The notes under the pieces were generated by a model. The model was not told the DNA's origin. It was given only the letters and a program-made list of their open reading frames with translations, and made no database searches. Made by a program: the position numbers and the translations under genes. This document shows positions 7,704-16,503 of a DNA stretch of 64,000 nucleotides, one piece after another (within the stretch, counting starts at the first letter, position 1; each line of letters begins with the position of its first letter). Source of the stretch: Mucilaginibacter gilvus (GTDB lineage: Bacteria > Bacteroidota > Bacteroidia > Sphingobacteriales > Sphingobacteriaceae); assembly GCF_004054195.1 (NCBI RefSeq), contig NZ_SBIW01000008.1, positions 434,001 to 498,000 of the forward strand, in the 5' to 3' direction.

Positions 7704-8765
7704 ATGAAATATATTCTGCTGCTTATCCTGTTTTCACCCATTATTTGCCTGGCCCAAACGAGGATCACTGGTAAGGTGCTTAACGCTGCCGATAACAAGC
7801 CCGTAGCTAACGCCAGTGTGTTTTTGAGTAATGCCACGGTTGGCAGCAAAACTGCCGACGATGGTGCTTTTACCCTGGTGAACGTCAGGCCCGGGCAATA
7901 CGAATTTGTGGTATCTGTTGTAGGCTTCCAAACTTATCGCCAAATGGTGCTGGCCGGTATTGACGATATTAAGCTTCCTGACATTAAATTATCTGCAAAA
8001 ACCACCGAACTAAAAGAGGTGACGGTGGTTGGCAACAATGACTGGGAGAAGAACTTTGAAATGTTTAAGTCCGATTTTATTGGTACATCTGCAGCTGCGC
8101 AGGAATGCAAAATAACCAACTACGATGCGCTTACGCTGGATTACGACAAAAACACGCGCAAGCTAACCGGCTTGTCTAACGATTTTTTGGAGATCGAAAA
8201 TAAATACCTCGGTTACAAGATAAAGTACCTGCTGCAAGCTTTTGATAAAGATAACCGTACGGGGATGCTTTATTTTGCAGGTTCGTCTTTATTTGAAGAT
8301 ATGCCGGGCTCGTTGTCTCAAAAACGCCGCTGGCAAAAAAGGCGCAAGCAGACTTACATAGGTTCCAGCATGCATTTTTTAAGATCTGTATTGGCGGATA
8401 GTATGGATGCAGAAGGTTTTTCGGTGATGAGGTTGATTAGAAAGCCTAATCCAGGGTACAAAGAAGGAGGCCTCGATGCCAAATACATACAAACGCTGTT
8501 GAAAACGCCGCTGCTTAAAGTTCCCGATTTCTTCCGCCAAACAGACCGCGACGGGTTATATGCATTAGCGTTTACCGACTGCCTATACATCAAACACCGC
8601 AGTAACAACCTCGCAACCATTTTAAACATCAACAGCCCGTATGCTTTTTTTGACCACAACGGTATTATTGACGACCCCGCTGCTGTTGTTTTTGAAGGGG
8701 GATGGGGCCGATATAGGATAGCCGAGCTGCTACCGGTGGATTTTGTTCCTACGGAGGGTAAGTGA
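7704..8765 (+). CDS. Exported protein with carboxypeptidase-regulatory-like domain
   Basis: The 353-residue protein has a signal peptide (about 1-17, ending LAQT). A CarboxypepD_reg-like beta domain (residues about 18-105) carries the features ITGKVLNAADNKPVANASV and the conserved GSKTADDGAFTL stretch. The remaining 240 residues contain many aromatic and charged residues and match proteins that follow this domain in Bacteroidota; their role is unknown. It is not a full TonB receptor because no plug or barrel follows. It lies 25 bp after the esterase gene. Confidence 0.75.
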   Translation: MKYILLLILFSPIICLAQTRITGKVLNAADNKPVANASVFLSNATVGSKTADDGAFTLVNVRPGQYEFVVSVVGFQTYRQMVLAGIDDIKLPDIKLSAKTTELKEVTVVGNNDWEKNFEMFKSDFIGTSAAAQECKITNYDALTLDYDKNTRKLTGLSNDFLEIENKYLGYKIKYLLQAFDKDNRTGMLYFAGSSLFEDMPGSLSQKRRWQKRRKQTYIGSSMHFLRSVLADSMDAEGFSVMRLIRKPNPGYKEGGLDAKYIQTLLKTPLLKVPDFFRQTDRDGLYALAFTDCLYIKHRSNNLATILNINSPYAFFDHNGIIDDPAAVVFEGGWGRYRIAELLPVDFVPTEGK

Positions 8766-8817
8766 TAGTTTTATATCCGTCTGCTTAAGCGGGGCATAAA
8801 TCAATAAAAACCGCTTT

Positions 8818-9183
8818 TTATGGGCAAATAATTTGTGTAACGGTTCTATCTTCCAGCTTATAAGGTGTATAGTTTGTTGAGGTACCACAGGCATGGAACA
8901 AATTTATGGCATTTCCAGCCAAGGTTAGCAATGTATGTACTGTTGAACCGCCGTGTTCTAACGTATCTGTTTTAAAATCGCTGGCTAAAGCCTCCATCCT
9001 TTTATTTGTCAATATAGACTGCACACGAACCCAATCGTTTATTGTAATAACGTAGGAGCCATCATCCGTTATGGCTGTTAGCGACGCGTTTTCCTTGTAA
9101 TATTGAACGGCAGTACTTCTGCGCCCGTCAGCTTGCGTCTTGAGTGTTGTATAAAATAGTGCGACGTCGACTGATTGATACAC
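8818..9183 (-). CDS. Hypothetical protein, doubtful
   Basis: This is a 121-codon frame with a GTG start and no recognisable family. It begins almost at the clpC terminator hairpin (9194-9221), with no room for a normal promoter, and has no signal peptide. It may be a 5'-truncated remnant of an exported protein or a chance frame. The C-terminal half contains LEHGGSTVHTLL and two cysteines (HACGT, IICP). Confidence 0.35.
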   Translation of the reverse strand: MYQSVDVALFYTTLKTQADGRRSTAVQYYKENASLTAITDDGSYVITINDWVRVQSILTNKRMEALASDFKTDTLEHGGSTVHTLLTLAGNAINLFHACGTSTNYTPYKLEDRTVTQIICP

Positions 9184-9187
9184 CCAA

Positions 9188-9221
9188 CAAAAAAAGCCCG
9201 CCTACTTTCGTAAACGGGCTT
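9188..9221 (-). terminator. Intrinsic terminator of clpC
   Basis: On the minus strand the stem AAGCCCG / CGGGCTT, with an internal TAC/GTA pairing, is followed by a T run. It starts about 25 bp after the clpC stop codon. Confidence 0.85.
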
Positions 9222-9243
9222 GTAATATTTCAAAAGCGTTAGC

Positions 9244-11787
9244 TTATTGTTGTTGCTCTTCTTCGGGCGTTTTGTCTTCGCCGGCGGCTTTGTTTTTGGC
9301 TACAATCTTCACCTGGTCGGCTTCTTTGTCGTAATCTACTTCCATCGTATCGCCTTCTGTTAATTCGCCTTTCAGGATCTCTTCGGCAATCGGGTCTTCC
9401 AGGTATTTCTGGATGGCACGTTTTAACGGGCGGGCACCAAATTGCGAGTCGTAACCTTTTTCGGCAATGAATTCTTTGGCGGCTAAGGTCAGCTCAATTT
9501 TGTAACCCAGGCTGTTCACCCTGCCAAACAGGAAGCCTAATTCGATATCGATAATTTTGAAGATCTCGTCTTTACCCAAGGAGTTAAACACGATCACATC
9601 ATCAATACGGTTCAAAAACTCGGGAGCGAAAGCGCGTTTCAAAGCGTTTTCTATCACGCCACGAGAGTGCGAATCTGCCTGTGTAGTTTTTGCAGCTGTA
9701 GTAAAACCAACACCCTGGCCAAAATCTTTCAACTGGCGTGCGCCAATGTTCGAGGTCATGATGATGATGGTATTCCTGAAATCAACCTTGCGGCCTAAAG
9801 AGTCGGTTAGTTGGCCTTCGTCCAATACCTGTAACAGTATGTTGAATACATCCGGGTGAGCTTTTTCTATCTCATCCAGCAACACTACAGCATAAGGTTT
9901 ACGGCGCACCTTTTCGGTCAATTGTCCGCCTTCTTCGTAACCTACGTAGCCCGGAGGCGCGCCCACTAAGCGTGATACCGCGAATTTCTCCATGTACTCG
10001 CTCATGTCTATCTGTATCAGGGCGTCTTCGGTATCAAACATAAAACGGGCAAGCTCTTTAGCAAGCTCGGTTTTACCAACACCGGTAGGGCCTAAAAATA
10101 TAAATGAGCCAATTGGCTTTTTAGGGTCTTTTAACCCCGCGCGGGTACGCTGAATAGCGCGGGTCAGTTTTTTGATAGCTTCATCCTGGCCAATGATCTT
10201 AGTTGCAATAGTGTCGCCCATGTTCAGCAGTTTCAGGCTGTCTGCCTGGCCAACACGCTGTACCGGGATGCCGGTCATCATGGCAACCACTTCGGCAACA
10301 TTATCGTCAGATACGGTGTAGCGTTTAGATTTTGTTTCAGCTTCCCAAACAGATTTCGCCTGGTCAAGTTCCTCTAAAAGGTGCTTCTCGGTGTCGCGTA
10401 ATTTGGCTGCTTCTTCGTATTTCTGGCTGCGTACAACCTTATTCTTCTCAATTTTTATCTGCTCTATCTTCGCCTCAATATCCAGTATCTGTTGTGGTAC
10501 GTGGATATTGGTTAAGTGCACACGTGAGCCAGATTCGTCCAGTGCGTCGATCGCCTTGTCCGGTAAAAACCTGTCGGTAATATAGCGGGTGGTTAAAGTA
10601 ACGCAGGCGTTGATGGCCTCATCGGTATAAGTTACACCGTGGTGCTCTTCGTATTTTTCTTTAATGCGGTTCAATATCTCTACCGTTTCAGCAGGAGTAG
10701 CGGGTTCTACCATTACCTTTTGGAAACGGCGATCCAAAGCGCCATCTTTTTCGATGTACTGGCGATACTCATCTAAAGTTGTTGCGCCGATGCACTGGAT
10801 CTCTCCACGGGCCAAAGCCGGTTTAAACATGTTGGATGCGTCAAGCGAACCCGAAGCGCCGCCTGCGCCAACAATGGTGTGGATCTCATCAATGAACAAG
10901 ATCACATCCGGAGATTTCTCCAGCTCGTTCATCACAGCTTTCATACGCTCCTCAAACTGCCCGCGGTATTTAGTACCGGCAACCAATGAAGCAAGATCCA
11001 GCGTAACTACGCGTTTGTTGAACAGCACGCGCGATACCTTACGTTGAACAATGCGCAATGCCAAACCTTCGGCAATGGCACTCTTACCAACACCTGGCTC
11101 GCCTATCAAAATAGGATTGTTCTTTTTACGACGCGACAAGATCTGCGACACACGCTCAATTTCTTTCTCGCGGCCTACGATAGGGTCCAGCTTGCCTTCT
11201 TCCGCGGCTTTTGTCAGGTCGCGGCCAAAATTGTCCAGCACCGGGGTTTTAGATTTAATATCCGACACCTTTTTAGGTTGGGTAAAATTATCATCTTCCT
11301 TAAAATCGTCGTCTCCACCTGTTGATGAACCCGGCATTTCGTCGGTAACATCATTTTTATGCGATTCTACTTCGCTTTTAAATACTTCGTAGTTCACGTT
11401 AAATTGCATTAATATCTGCGAAGCGATGTTGTCCTCGTCGCGCAATATCGATAGCAAAAGGTGTTCCGTACCAATAACATCGCTCTTGAAAATTTTCGCT
11501 TCCAGGTAAGTGATCTTTAATACTTTTTCGGCTTGTTTGGTTAACGGAATACTGCCTATATGTACGTTGGTGCCAATGGTGCCCTTCACGGCATCTTCCA
11601 CGGCGCGGCGTAATTTGGCGGTATCAACAGTTAGCCCTTTTAATAGTTTAATTGCCACGCCATCGCCGTCGCGAATAAGGCCAAGCAAAAGGTGCTCCGT
11701 TCCAATATAATCGTGGCCAAGGCGCAAAGCCTCCTCCCTGCTGTACTGTATCACATCTTTAACCCGCGGCGAAAATTTAGCTTCCAT
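9244..11787 (-). CDS. clpC: ATP-dependent Clp protease ATP-binding subunit ClpC
   Basis: ClpC is the HSP100 unfoldase that feeds proteins to ClpP. The 847-residue protein has two N-terminal Clp repeats (about 1-145), AAA+ domain 1 with Walker A GEPGVGKS, a UVR-containing middle domain (KYEEAAKLRD), and AAA+ domain 2 with Walker A GPTGVGKT and Walker B VVLLDEIEKAHPD. The C-terminus is acidic and Gln-rich (EEEQQQ). The UVR motif and two AAA domains separate ClpC from ClpA and ClpB. It is a single gene with its own terminator and a long upstream spacer. Confidence 0.97.
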   Translation of the reverse strand: MEAKFSPRVKDVIQYSREEALRLGHDYIGTEHLLLGLIRDGDGVAIKLLKGLTVDTAKLRRAVEDAVKGTIGTNVHIGSIPLTKQAEKVLKITYLEAKIFKSDVIGTEHLLLSILRDEDNIASQILMQFNVNYEVFKSEVESHKNDVTDEMPGSSTGGDDDFKEDDNFTQPKKVSDIKSKTPVLDNFGRDLTKAAEEGKLDPIVGREKEIERVSQILSRRKKNNPILIGEPGVGKSAIAEGLALRIVQRKVSRVLFNKRVVTLDLASLVAGTKYRGQFEERMKAVMNELEKSPDVILFIDEIHTIVGAGGASGSLDASNMFKPALARGEIQCIGATTLDEYRQYIEKDGALDRRFQKVMVEPATPAETVEILNRIKEKYEEHHGVTYTDEAINACVTLTTRYITDRFLPDKAIDALDESGSRVHLTNIHVPQQILDIEAKIEQIKIEKNKVVRSQKYEEAAKLRDTEKHLLEELDQAKSVWEAETKSKRYTVSDDNVAEVVAMMTGIPVQRVGQADSLKLLNMGDTIATKIIGQDEAIKKLTRAIQRTRAGLKDPKKPIGSFIFLGPTGVGKTELAKELARFMFDTEDALIQIDMSEYMEKFAVSRLVGAPPGYVGYEEGGQLTEKVRRKPYAVVLLDEIEKAHPDVFNILLQVLDEGQLTDSLGRKVDFRNTIIIMTSNIGARQLKDFGQGVGFTTAAKTTQADSHSRGVIENALKRAFAPEFLNRIDDVIVFNSLGKDEIFKIIDIELGFLFGRVNSLGYKIELTLAAKEFIAEKGYDSQFGARPLKRAIQKYLEDPIAEEILKGELTEGDTMEVDYDKEADQVKIVAKNKAAGEDKTPEEEQQQ

Positions 11788-12362
11788 ATATACCTTTCTG
11801 ATTATGATCGTCCTAATCTATAAAATTGTTTCTATTAGTCAAGTCGATAGTTTTTACATTTATCAACAATGTTGCCAGCTTTCTGCCTTTATTGTAAACA
11901 GACAATTTGATGATATGCCGCCTGTTTAAAAGGAATAAAATAAACCTGCCTTTTGTTTTTTAAACCTGAGAACCGCCTGATTATTACTATAAATACGACA
12001 AAAACCTAATATTAAGATGAGTTTTTGCGGGATTAGTTTAAAACACTGAAAATAAACCCGGCCTTTTAATATAAGCAGGGCAAATAGTCATTCCCTGTAT
12101 GACAATACGGCATAAGCTGTTTAGCTTGTAGTAGCTGTCCTCTATCGAAAGCAAACCAAAACATTTGCATTGTAATATACAAGTTATTGAATGAATTTTA
12201 AATGAAAATTATGGAAATGCCCTTGCATTGGGCACAGATGCAATATTTTCCGCTTTTAAGGCGCATTAATGTGGGTTTACATTTCCCCTGTCTTGCTACA
12301 CCGCCCTCCCCTGTACATAAACCACCCTCGCGTTACTAATCCTTTCCCTCACAAAATCGAAA
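11788..12362. other. 575-bp spacer upstream of clpC with no recognised gene
   Basis: This AT-rich stretch holds no frame I would call a gene and no exact TAnnTTTG box facing clpC. One short hairpin is visible near 12217-12236 (ATGCCC TTGCAT TGGGCA). The clpC promoter and the decayed 3' flank of the fkbM pseudogene must lie here. Confidence 0.5.
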
Positions 12363-13166
12363 TCACAGATATAGCGTTTTATGCTCGGTATTCAGCTGCG
12401 CATACTTCAGCTCGCGCGCGAAGGGCGTATACTGCATAGTTTTAAAACCGTGGTTCAGCAGTAATCGATGAATATCCTTATCATCAAATCCATAACGGTT
12501 GCCGGCTCCGTTAAGTTCAATAATAATGGCTTTTAACCCCGGCGATGCCAGTATACTTGCCGCCCCGTTTAATACCTCGGTTTCAAAACCTTCTACATCT
12601 ATTTTGATGAGCGCGGGCGTTTCTCCTGCCAGGGTATTGTCCAGTGTATCTACAGGTACTTCGGTAATGTCAGTATCCTCGTCGGTTGCCACATGGTTTC
12701 CGGTATCATGTGCCCGGGTGAATTTTAAAATGCCTTTTTAACTGCCGATGCCAATGTTTAGCGCGTTTACCTTATCTCCAATATTATTGAGTTGGATGTT
12801 TTGCAACAGGTTTTTAAAAGTGGCAGGCAAGGGCTCAACCGTTACCGACCGGGCGCCTATCTCGGCAGATGCCAGCATCGTGTAGCTGCCAATGTTGGCA
12901 CCCACATCAGCAAAAAGATCGCCGGGGCGCAGAAAATGCAACAGGAAAGCCATATCCTCAAACTCGTGCAGGCCGCAATAAATGTTGCCCGTAGCGCCGG
13001 TAAGGCCTTTCCAAACCATCAGTTTGCTGTTTTGGGTGAACTGAAATTCGACAGGCTTCTTATGCAGCCGCGAGGTTATTTGCCACTTCAGCAATTTAGC
13101 TATCCCGGCCAGCCTGTGCCCTTTGGTAAACGGGTGGTTAAGCACAAAGTTTATGGTTCGCTGCAT
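12363..13166 (-). pseudogene. FkbM-family methyltransferase interrupted by one in-frame TAA
   Basis: Two open stretches lie in the same frame, separated only by TAA at 12738-12740. The N-terminal 142 codons contain the SAM-binding motif FADVGANIGSYTM and end NIGIGS. The frame continues after the stop as KGILKFTRAHDTGNH and into the FkbM signature ALIKIDVEGFETEVLNGA. Together they make about 267 codons, the normal FkbM length. A single base change (for example GAA or AAA to TAA) explains the break. FkbM enzymes O-methylate sugars or small molecules. A sequencing error or use of the two halves is possible but less likely. It diverges from ettA. Confidence 0.85.
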
Positions 13167-13208
13167 GGCGCAAATTATAAATTATAGTGCTATATAAATT
13201 CAAACATC

Positions 13209-13240
13209 TTGCGTTAATTTCTCTTTTTAACAGATATTTG
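13209..13240 (+). promoter_or_regulatory. Candidate ettA promoter
   Basis: TTG at 13209-13211 is followed after 21 bp by GATATTTG (13233-13240), a one-mismatch TAnnTTTG box, 22 bp before the ATG. Confidence 0.5.
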
Positions 13241-13262
13241 CCACCACTAATTATAACGCTAC

Positions 13263-14945
13263 ATGGCTGACGAAAAGATCATATTTTCTATGGCGGGGGT
13301 AAGCAAAGTTTATCCGCCTCAAAAAACCGTATTAAAAAACATTTACCTCTCGTTTTTCTATGGCGCCAAAATTGGCGTTATCGGTTTAAACGGTTCCGGT
13401 AAGTCAAGCCTGCTTAAGATCATCGCCGGTATCGACAAAACCAACATCGGTGAGGTTGTTTTTTCGCCGGGCTATACCGTAGGCTACCTGAGCCAGGAAC
13501 CGGAGCTGGACCCCAACAAAACCGTAAAGGAAATTGTGGAGGAAGGCGTTGCCGCGACCACTGCTTTATTGAAGGAGTACGAAGACATCAACGAAAAATT
13601 CGGGCTGGAAGAATATTATGGCGATGCCGATAAAATGGACAAGCTGATGAGCCGCCAGGGTGAACTGCAGGACCAGATAGACGCCGTAAACGCCTGGGAA
13701 CTGGATACCAAGCTGGAGCGCGCTATGGATGCACTGCGTTGCCCAGACCCTGATGCCAAAATTTCGGTGCTATCGGGTGGTGAGCGCCGCCGCGTGGCAC
13801 TTTGCCGCTTGTTATTGCAGGAGCCGGATGTTTTGTTGCTGGATGAGCCAACCAACCACTTGGATGCCGAATCTATCGACTGGCTGGAGCAGCACCTTAA
13901 ACAATATAAAGGAACAGTTATAGCCGTAACGCACGACAGGTACTTTCTGGATAACGTTGCCGGCTGGATATTGGAGCTTGACCGTGGCGAAGGTTTACCA
14001 TGGAAAGGGAATTATTCCTCATGGCTCGATCAGAAATCTAAACGCCTTGCCCAGGAAGAAAAAGGTGAGAGCAAGCGCCAGAAGATATTGGAGCGCGAGC
14101 TGGAATGGGTACGCATGGGGCCCAAGGGCCGCCACGCCAAATCAAAGGCGCGTTTATCCAACTACGATAAATTAGCATCCGAGGAAACCAAGGACAGGGA
14201 AGAAAAATTGGAACTCTTTATCCCACCGGGCCCGCGTTTGGGTAATATTGTTATCGAAGCCAACAATGTTACCAAAGCTTATGGCGATAAGGTATTGTTC
14301 GAGAATTTAACCTTCTCTTTGCCTCCTGCGGGTATTGTTGGGATCATTGGTCCCAACGGTGCGGGTAAAACCACTTTGTTCCGTTTAATAACCGGGCAGG
14401 ATCAGCCGGATGCCGGGACTTTCCGTGTAGGGGATACCGTTGCCTTAGGCTATGTTGACCAGATGCATGACGACCTGGATCCTAACAAATCTGTTTGGGA
14501 AAACGTTACCGGCGGCCTGGAAACTATTATGGTGGGCAACAAGCCACTTAACTCGCGCGCCTACGTATCCCGTTTTAACTTTAACGGCGCCGATCAGCAG
14601 AAAAAAGTTGGCGTACTATCCGGCGGTGAGCGTAATCGCGTGCATTTGTCCATCACGCTTAAAAAAGGCTCGAATGTTTTATTACTGGATGAGCCTACTA
14701 ACGATATCGACGTGAATACGTTACGTTCCCTGGAAGAAGCCCTGGAAAACTTTGGCGGCTGCGCCGTAGTAATCAGTCACGACAGGTGGTTTTTAGACAG
14801 GATCTGTACCCACATACTGGCGTTTGAAGGTAACTCGCAGGTTTACTTCTTCGAAGGTAACTACAGCGATTACGAAGAAAACCGTAAAAAACGTTTGGGT
14901 GATGTAGCGCCTAAAAGGATAAGGTATAAGAAATTGGTAGAGTAA
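13263..14945 (+). CDS. ettA: Energy-dependent translational throttle protein EttA (ABC-F)
   Basis: This 560-residue protein has two ABC ATPase domains without membrane segments. Domain 1 has Walker A GLNGSGKS, signature LSGGERRRVAL and Walker B LLLDEPTNHLD. Domain 2 has GPNGAGKT, LSGGERNRVHL and LLLDEPTNDID. The region between them has the long charged linker KQKSKRLAQEEKGES typical of EttA, which binds the ribosomal E site and controls entry into elongation according to the ATP/ADP ratio. It stands alone, flanked by the fkbM pseudogene and a strong terminator. Confidence 0.95.
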   Translation: MADEKIIFSMAGVSKVYPPQKTVLKNIYLSFFYGAKIGVIGLNGSGKSSLLKIIAGIDKTNIGEVVFSPGYTVGYLSQEPELDPNKTVKEIVEEGVAATTALLKEYEDINEKFGLEEYYGDADKMDKLMSRQGELQDQIDAVNAWELDTKLERAMDALRCPDPDAKISVLSGGERRRVALCRLLLQEPDVLLLDEPTNHLDAESIDWLEQHLKQYKGTVIAVTHDRYFLDNVAGWILELDRGEGLPWKGNYSSWLDQKSKRLAQEEKGESKRQKILERELEWVRMGPKGRHAKSKARLSNYDKLASEETKDREEKLELFIPPGPRLGNIVIEANNVTKAYGDKVLFENLTFSLPPAGIVGIIGPNGAGKTTLFRLITGQDQPDAGTFRVGDTVALGYVDQMHDDLDPNKSVWENVTGGLETIMVGNKPLNSRAYVSRFNFNGADQQKKVGVLSGGERNRVHLSITLKKGSNVLLLDEPTNDIDVNTLRSLEEALENFGGCAVVISHDRWFLDRICTHILAFEGNSQVYFFEGNYSDYEENRKKRLGDVAPKRIRYKKLVE

Positions 14946-14990
14946 TTGTCTGAATCAGAATTTTCAGAATTAAAGAATTTTCAGAATATA
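14945..14990. repeat. TTGTCTGAATC / TTTTCAGAATT repeat
   Basis: TTGTCTGAATCAGAATTTTC followed by AGAATTAAAGAATTTTCAGA begins directly at the ettA stop codon. It is the right arm of the composite repeat at 4018-4146 and 35339-35490. Confidence 0.75.
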
Positions 14991-14991
14991 A

Positions 14992-15027
14992 CTAATCAAG
15001 CCCGGTACTACCGGGCTTGATTAGTTT
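14992..15027 (+). terminator. Strong terminator of ettA
   Basis: A perfect 16-bp inverted repeat (CTAATCAAGCCCGGTA / TACCGGGCTTGATTAG) separated by one base is followed by TTTAG. Confidence 0.85.
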
Positions 15028-15036
15028 AGTCACCAC

Positions 15037-15160
15037 CTCATTGCGAAACTTCGCGCAGGGAAAGAATGGTGGAGGGCTGTGGCAGTCCCCGGCGAGCGGG
15101 GTGGATTTGCAAAGTTTCTCTGGTTACCGAGGATTGCCACGCTATCGCTCGCAAAAACGA
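15037..15160. repeat. TCATTGCGA...GATTGCCACGC dispersed palindromic repeat
   Basis: The element starts CCTCATTGCGAAACTTCGCG, carries GGCAGTCCCC in the middle and ends GGATTGCCACGCTATCGCTC followed by GCAAAAACGA. Repeats with these words occur in many bacterial genomes. It separates ettA from the convergent DUF4349 gene. Confidence 0.65.
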
Positions 15161-15164
15161 TATT

Positions 15165-16052
15165 TTATACAGTGGTGGCAGGCAACACTGTCACATACTT
15201 TTTCCTATAAAACTTATATGCCATCCACAAGCCCAAGCCTATCAGTACAAATACCCAAAGATTAGCCAACCCAAGCAAAATTTCGGTAAACATCAACCAG
15301 CCGCTGGCGATAGCCATCCCCAGGCGTTTAAAAAATGGCAACTGGTAACTCGATGGGTCATCATTGGCAATCATTTCTTTTAGAATGGTGTTGCTCTGGT
15401 AAAAATTAAGGCTTACAGTGCTGTATTTGACGGCGGCGTTTATCCGCTGATTATTTATCTGGCCGTCTATCATATCATCTTTCAACCATAAAACCTTTTC
15501 TGGGTCTTTAATAGTTATTTTGCCCTTCTTTTGCTGCGCTACCAATTCTTTGCGGCTATCCAGCTTCATTTTTGCGGAAAGGTAATCCAATGATTTATCT
15601 TCAATATCCATTTTGCTGCCAGTGATATAGAGGCCCAGGTGGCTCACATCCGACATGAATCCCTCCAACTTTTCCGAAGGAACCCGCACGTTCATATCCG
15701 CGCTGGTGTTAAACGCCGAAACCCTGATCAACGAGTCGTCGCTTATGCGTACGTCATGACTATTTTCGACATTCGAATGCATTTGATGATGGGTAACCAT
15801 GCCCTTGTAGCGCGCGGTTAAGGCCGCAACCGAGTCGCCGGTTTGCTGCACGTTTTTTACCTTCATGCTCATATCAGATGTTTTCACCAGTTTTGGTTCC
15901 ACTTCAAAAGCAACGCTGTCGTCTCTTGAGGAATATGCCCTGGCGGTATCTGCAGCGCTGTTGTTTACAACTTCGTAGTCCCCATGTGTTTTTCCTTTAC
16001 AGGCGGCCAGCAAAGCTACGCCTGCCAGCACAAATAATATTTTTGTTTTCAT
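15165..16052 (-). CDS. DUF4349 domain lipoprotein
   Basis: The 295-residue protein has a lipoprotein signal with Cys at about residue 19 (LLAACKGK). The DUF4349 body has the features VPSEKLEGFMSDVSHLG and LDYLSAKMKLDSRKEL, a C-terminal transmembrane helix (about residues 255-280) and a short basic tail. Such proteins are envelope proteins of unknown role. Its ATG overlaps the TGA of a 13-codon leader ORF (16049-16090), so its translation may be coupled to that ORF. Confidence 0.85.
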   Translation of the reverse strand: MKTKILFVLAGVALLAACKGKTHGDYEVVNNSAADTARAYSSRDDSVAFEVEPKLVKTSDMSMKVKNVQQTGDSVAALTARYKGMVTHHQMHSNVENSHDVRISDDSLIRVSAFNTSADMNVRVPSEKLEGFMSDVSHLGLYITGSKMDIEDKSLDYLSAKMKLDSRKELVAQQKKGKITIKDPEKVLWLKDDMIDGQINNQRINAAVKYSTVSLNFYQSNTILKEMIANDDPSSYQLPFFKRLGMAIASGWLMFTEILLGLANLWVFVLIGLGLWMAYKFYRKKYVTVLPATTV

Positions 16053-16090
16053 GATGATTTATTTGGTTTAGTATTGATACCCGTCACCAT
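16049..16090 (-). CDS. 13-residue leader ORF coupled to the DUF4349 gene
   Basis: The frame reads MVTGINTKPNKSS and its TGA overlaps the ATG of the downstream lipoprotein gene as ATGA. It matches the first residues of the 37-codon ORF at 16190-16303 (MTGINTKPIKSS), so it looks like the front end of a duplicated small gene. Whether it is translated is unknown. Confidence 0.45.
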   Translation of the reverse strand: MVTGINTKPNKSS

Positions 16091-16108
16091 GAAATAGTAA
16101 CCCTGTTT
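16053..16108. repeat. Direct repeat, copy A (with copy B at 16267-16322)
   Basis: About 55 bp containing GGTTTAGTATTGATACCCGT, then ATAGTAACCCTGTT, recur 215 bp away with a few differences. The repeat covers the front of the short ORFs and their upstream region, including the conserved minus-strand string ACAGGGTTACTATTT. Confidence 0.85.
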
Positions 16109-16165
16109 TTACAGTTTTTATTTATATAAATTATTGACTATCAGATAATTAATAAGAAAACAGAA

Positions 16166-16191
16166 AGCCCCCGGTTAATTTACCGGCGGCT
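16166..16191 (-). terminator. Terminator of the 37-codon ORF
   Basis: On the minus strand the stem AGCC-G-CCGGT / ACCGG-G-GGCT with one mismatch is followed by TTTCTGTTTTCTT. The first stem base overlaps the TAG stop of the small ORF, so the ORF has its own transcription end. Confidence 0.65.
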
Positions 16192-16303
16192 AAAAATGAA
16201 TACCTGTCAACAGAGCTTTAATACCTCTTTTAAAATTGAAGCCGATAACGCTGTAGTTTGATTTTCCTGATGATTTAATTGGTTTAGTATTGATACCCGT
16301 CAT
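16190..16303 (-). CDS. Candidate 37-residue small protein
   Basis: The frame starts ATG at 16303, begins MTGINTKPIKSSGKSNYSVI, continues GFNFKRGIKALLTGIHF and stops at a TAG that touches a terminator hairpin. The C-terminal half is basic and amphipathic. I do not recognise a family. Support comes from the terminator placed exactly at its end and from a second copy of its upstream region and first 12 codons in front of the DUF4349 gene. It is not in a larger frame and could still be chance. Confidence 0.5.
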   Translation of the reverse strand: MTGINTKPIKSSGKSNYSVIGFNFKRGIKALLTGIHF

Positions 16304-16322
16304 CCATAAATAGTAACCCTGT
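16267..16322. repeat. Direct repeat, copy B (with copy A at 16053-16108)
   Basis: This copy matches copy A over about 55 bp, including GGTTTAGTATTGATACCCGT and ATAGTAACCCTGTT, and covers the start of the 37-codon ORF. Confidence 0.85.
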
Positions 16323-16353
16323 TGATGGGCTGATAATTAAAATGTTACAAACG

Positions 16354-16391
16354 AGGAAGAGAAGCAAGAGATAAGAATCAAGGGACAAGAC
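16354..16391. repeat. Purine-rich GAAGCAAGAG / AATCAAGGGACAAGA repeat
   Basis: GAAGAGAAGCAAGAGATAAG followed by AATCAAGGGACAAGAC shares words with copies at 25347-25375, 25428-25465 (inverted), 58896-58935 and 60790-60817 (inverted). Confidence 0.6.
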
Positions 16392-16447
16392 AAACCATCG
16401 CAAATGTCTTAGCGGGCTTGCCAGGCATCATCGGCTTTGCATAGTGC

Positions 16448-16474
16448 ATGGTCTTCGACAAGCTCAGACTGACA
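16448..16474. repeat. CTTCGACAAGCTCAG dispersed repeat
   Basis: TGGTCTTCGACAAGCTCAGA followed by CTGACA is a short word common in bacterial spacers. Only this copy was seen in the window. Confidence 0.45.
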
Positions 16475-16503
16475 AAATTTTAATAACAGGAGTGGATGAA
16501 GCT

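Noticed and set aside
12205..12250. Riboswitch-like hairpin upstream of clpC
   Set aside because: There is only one short stem, with no known aptamer core, and it lies more than 400 bp from clpC.
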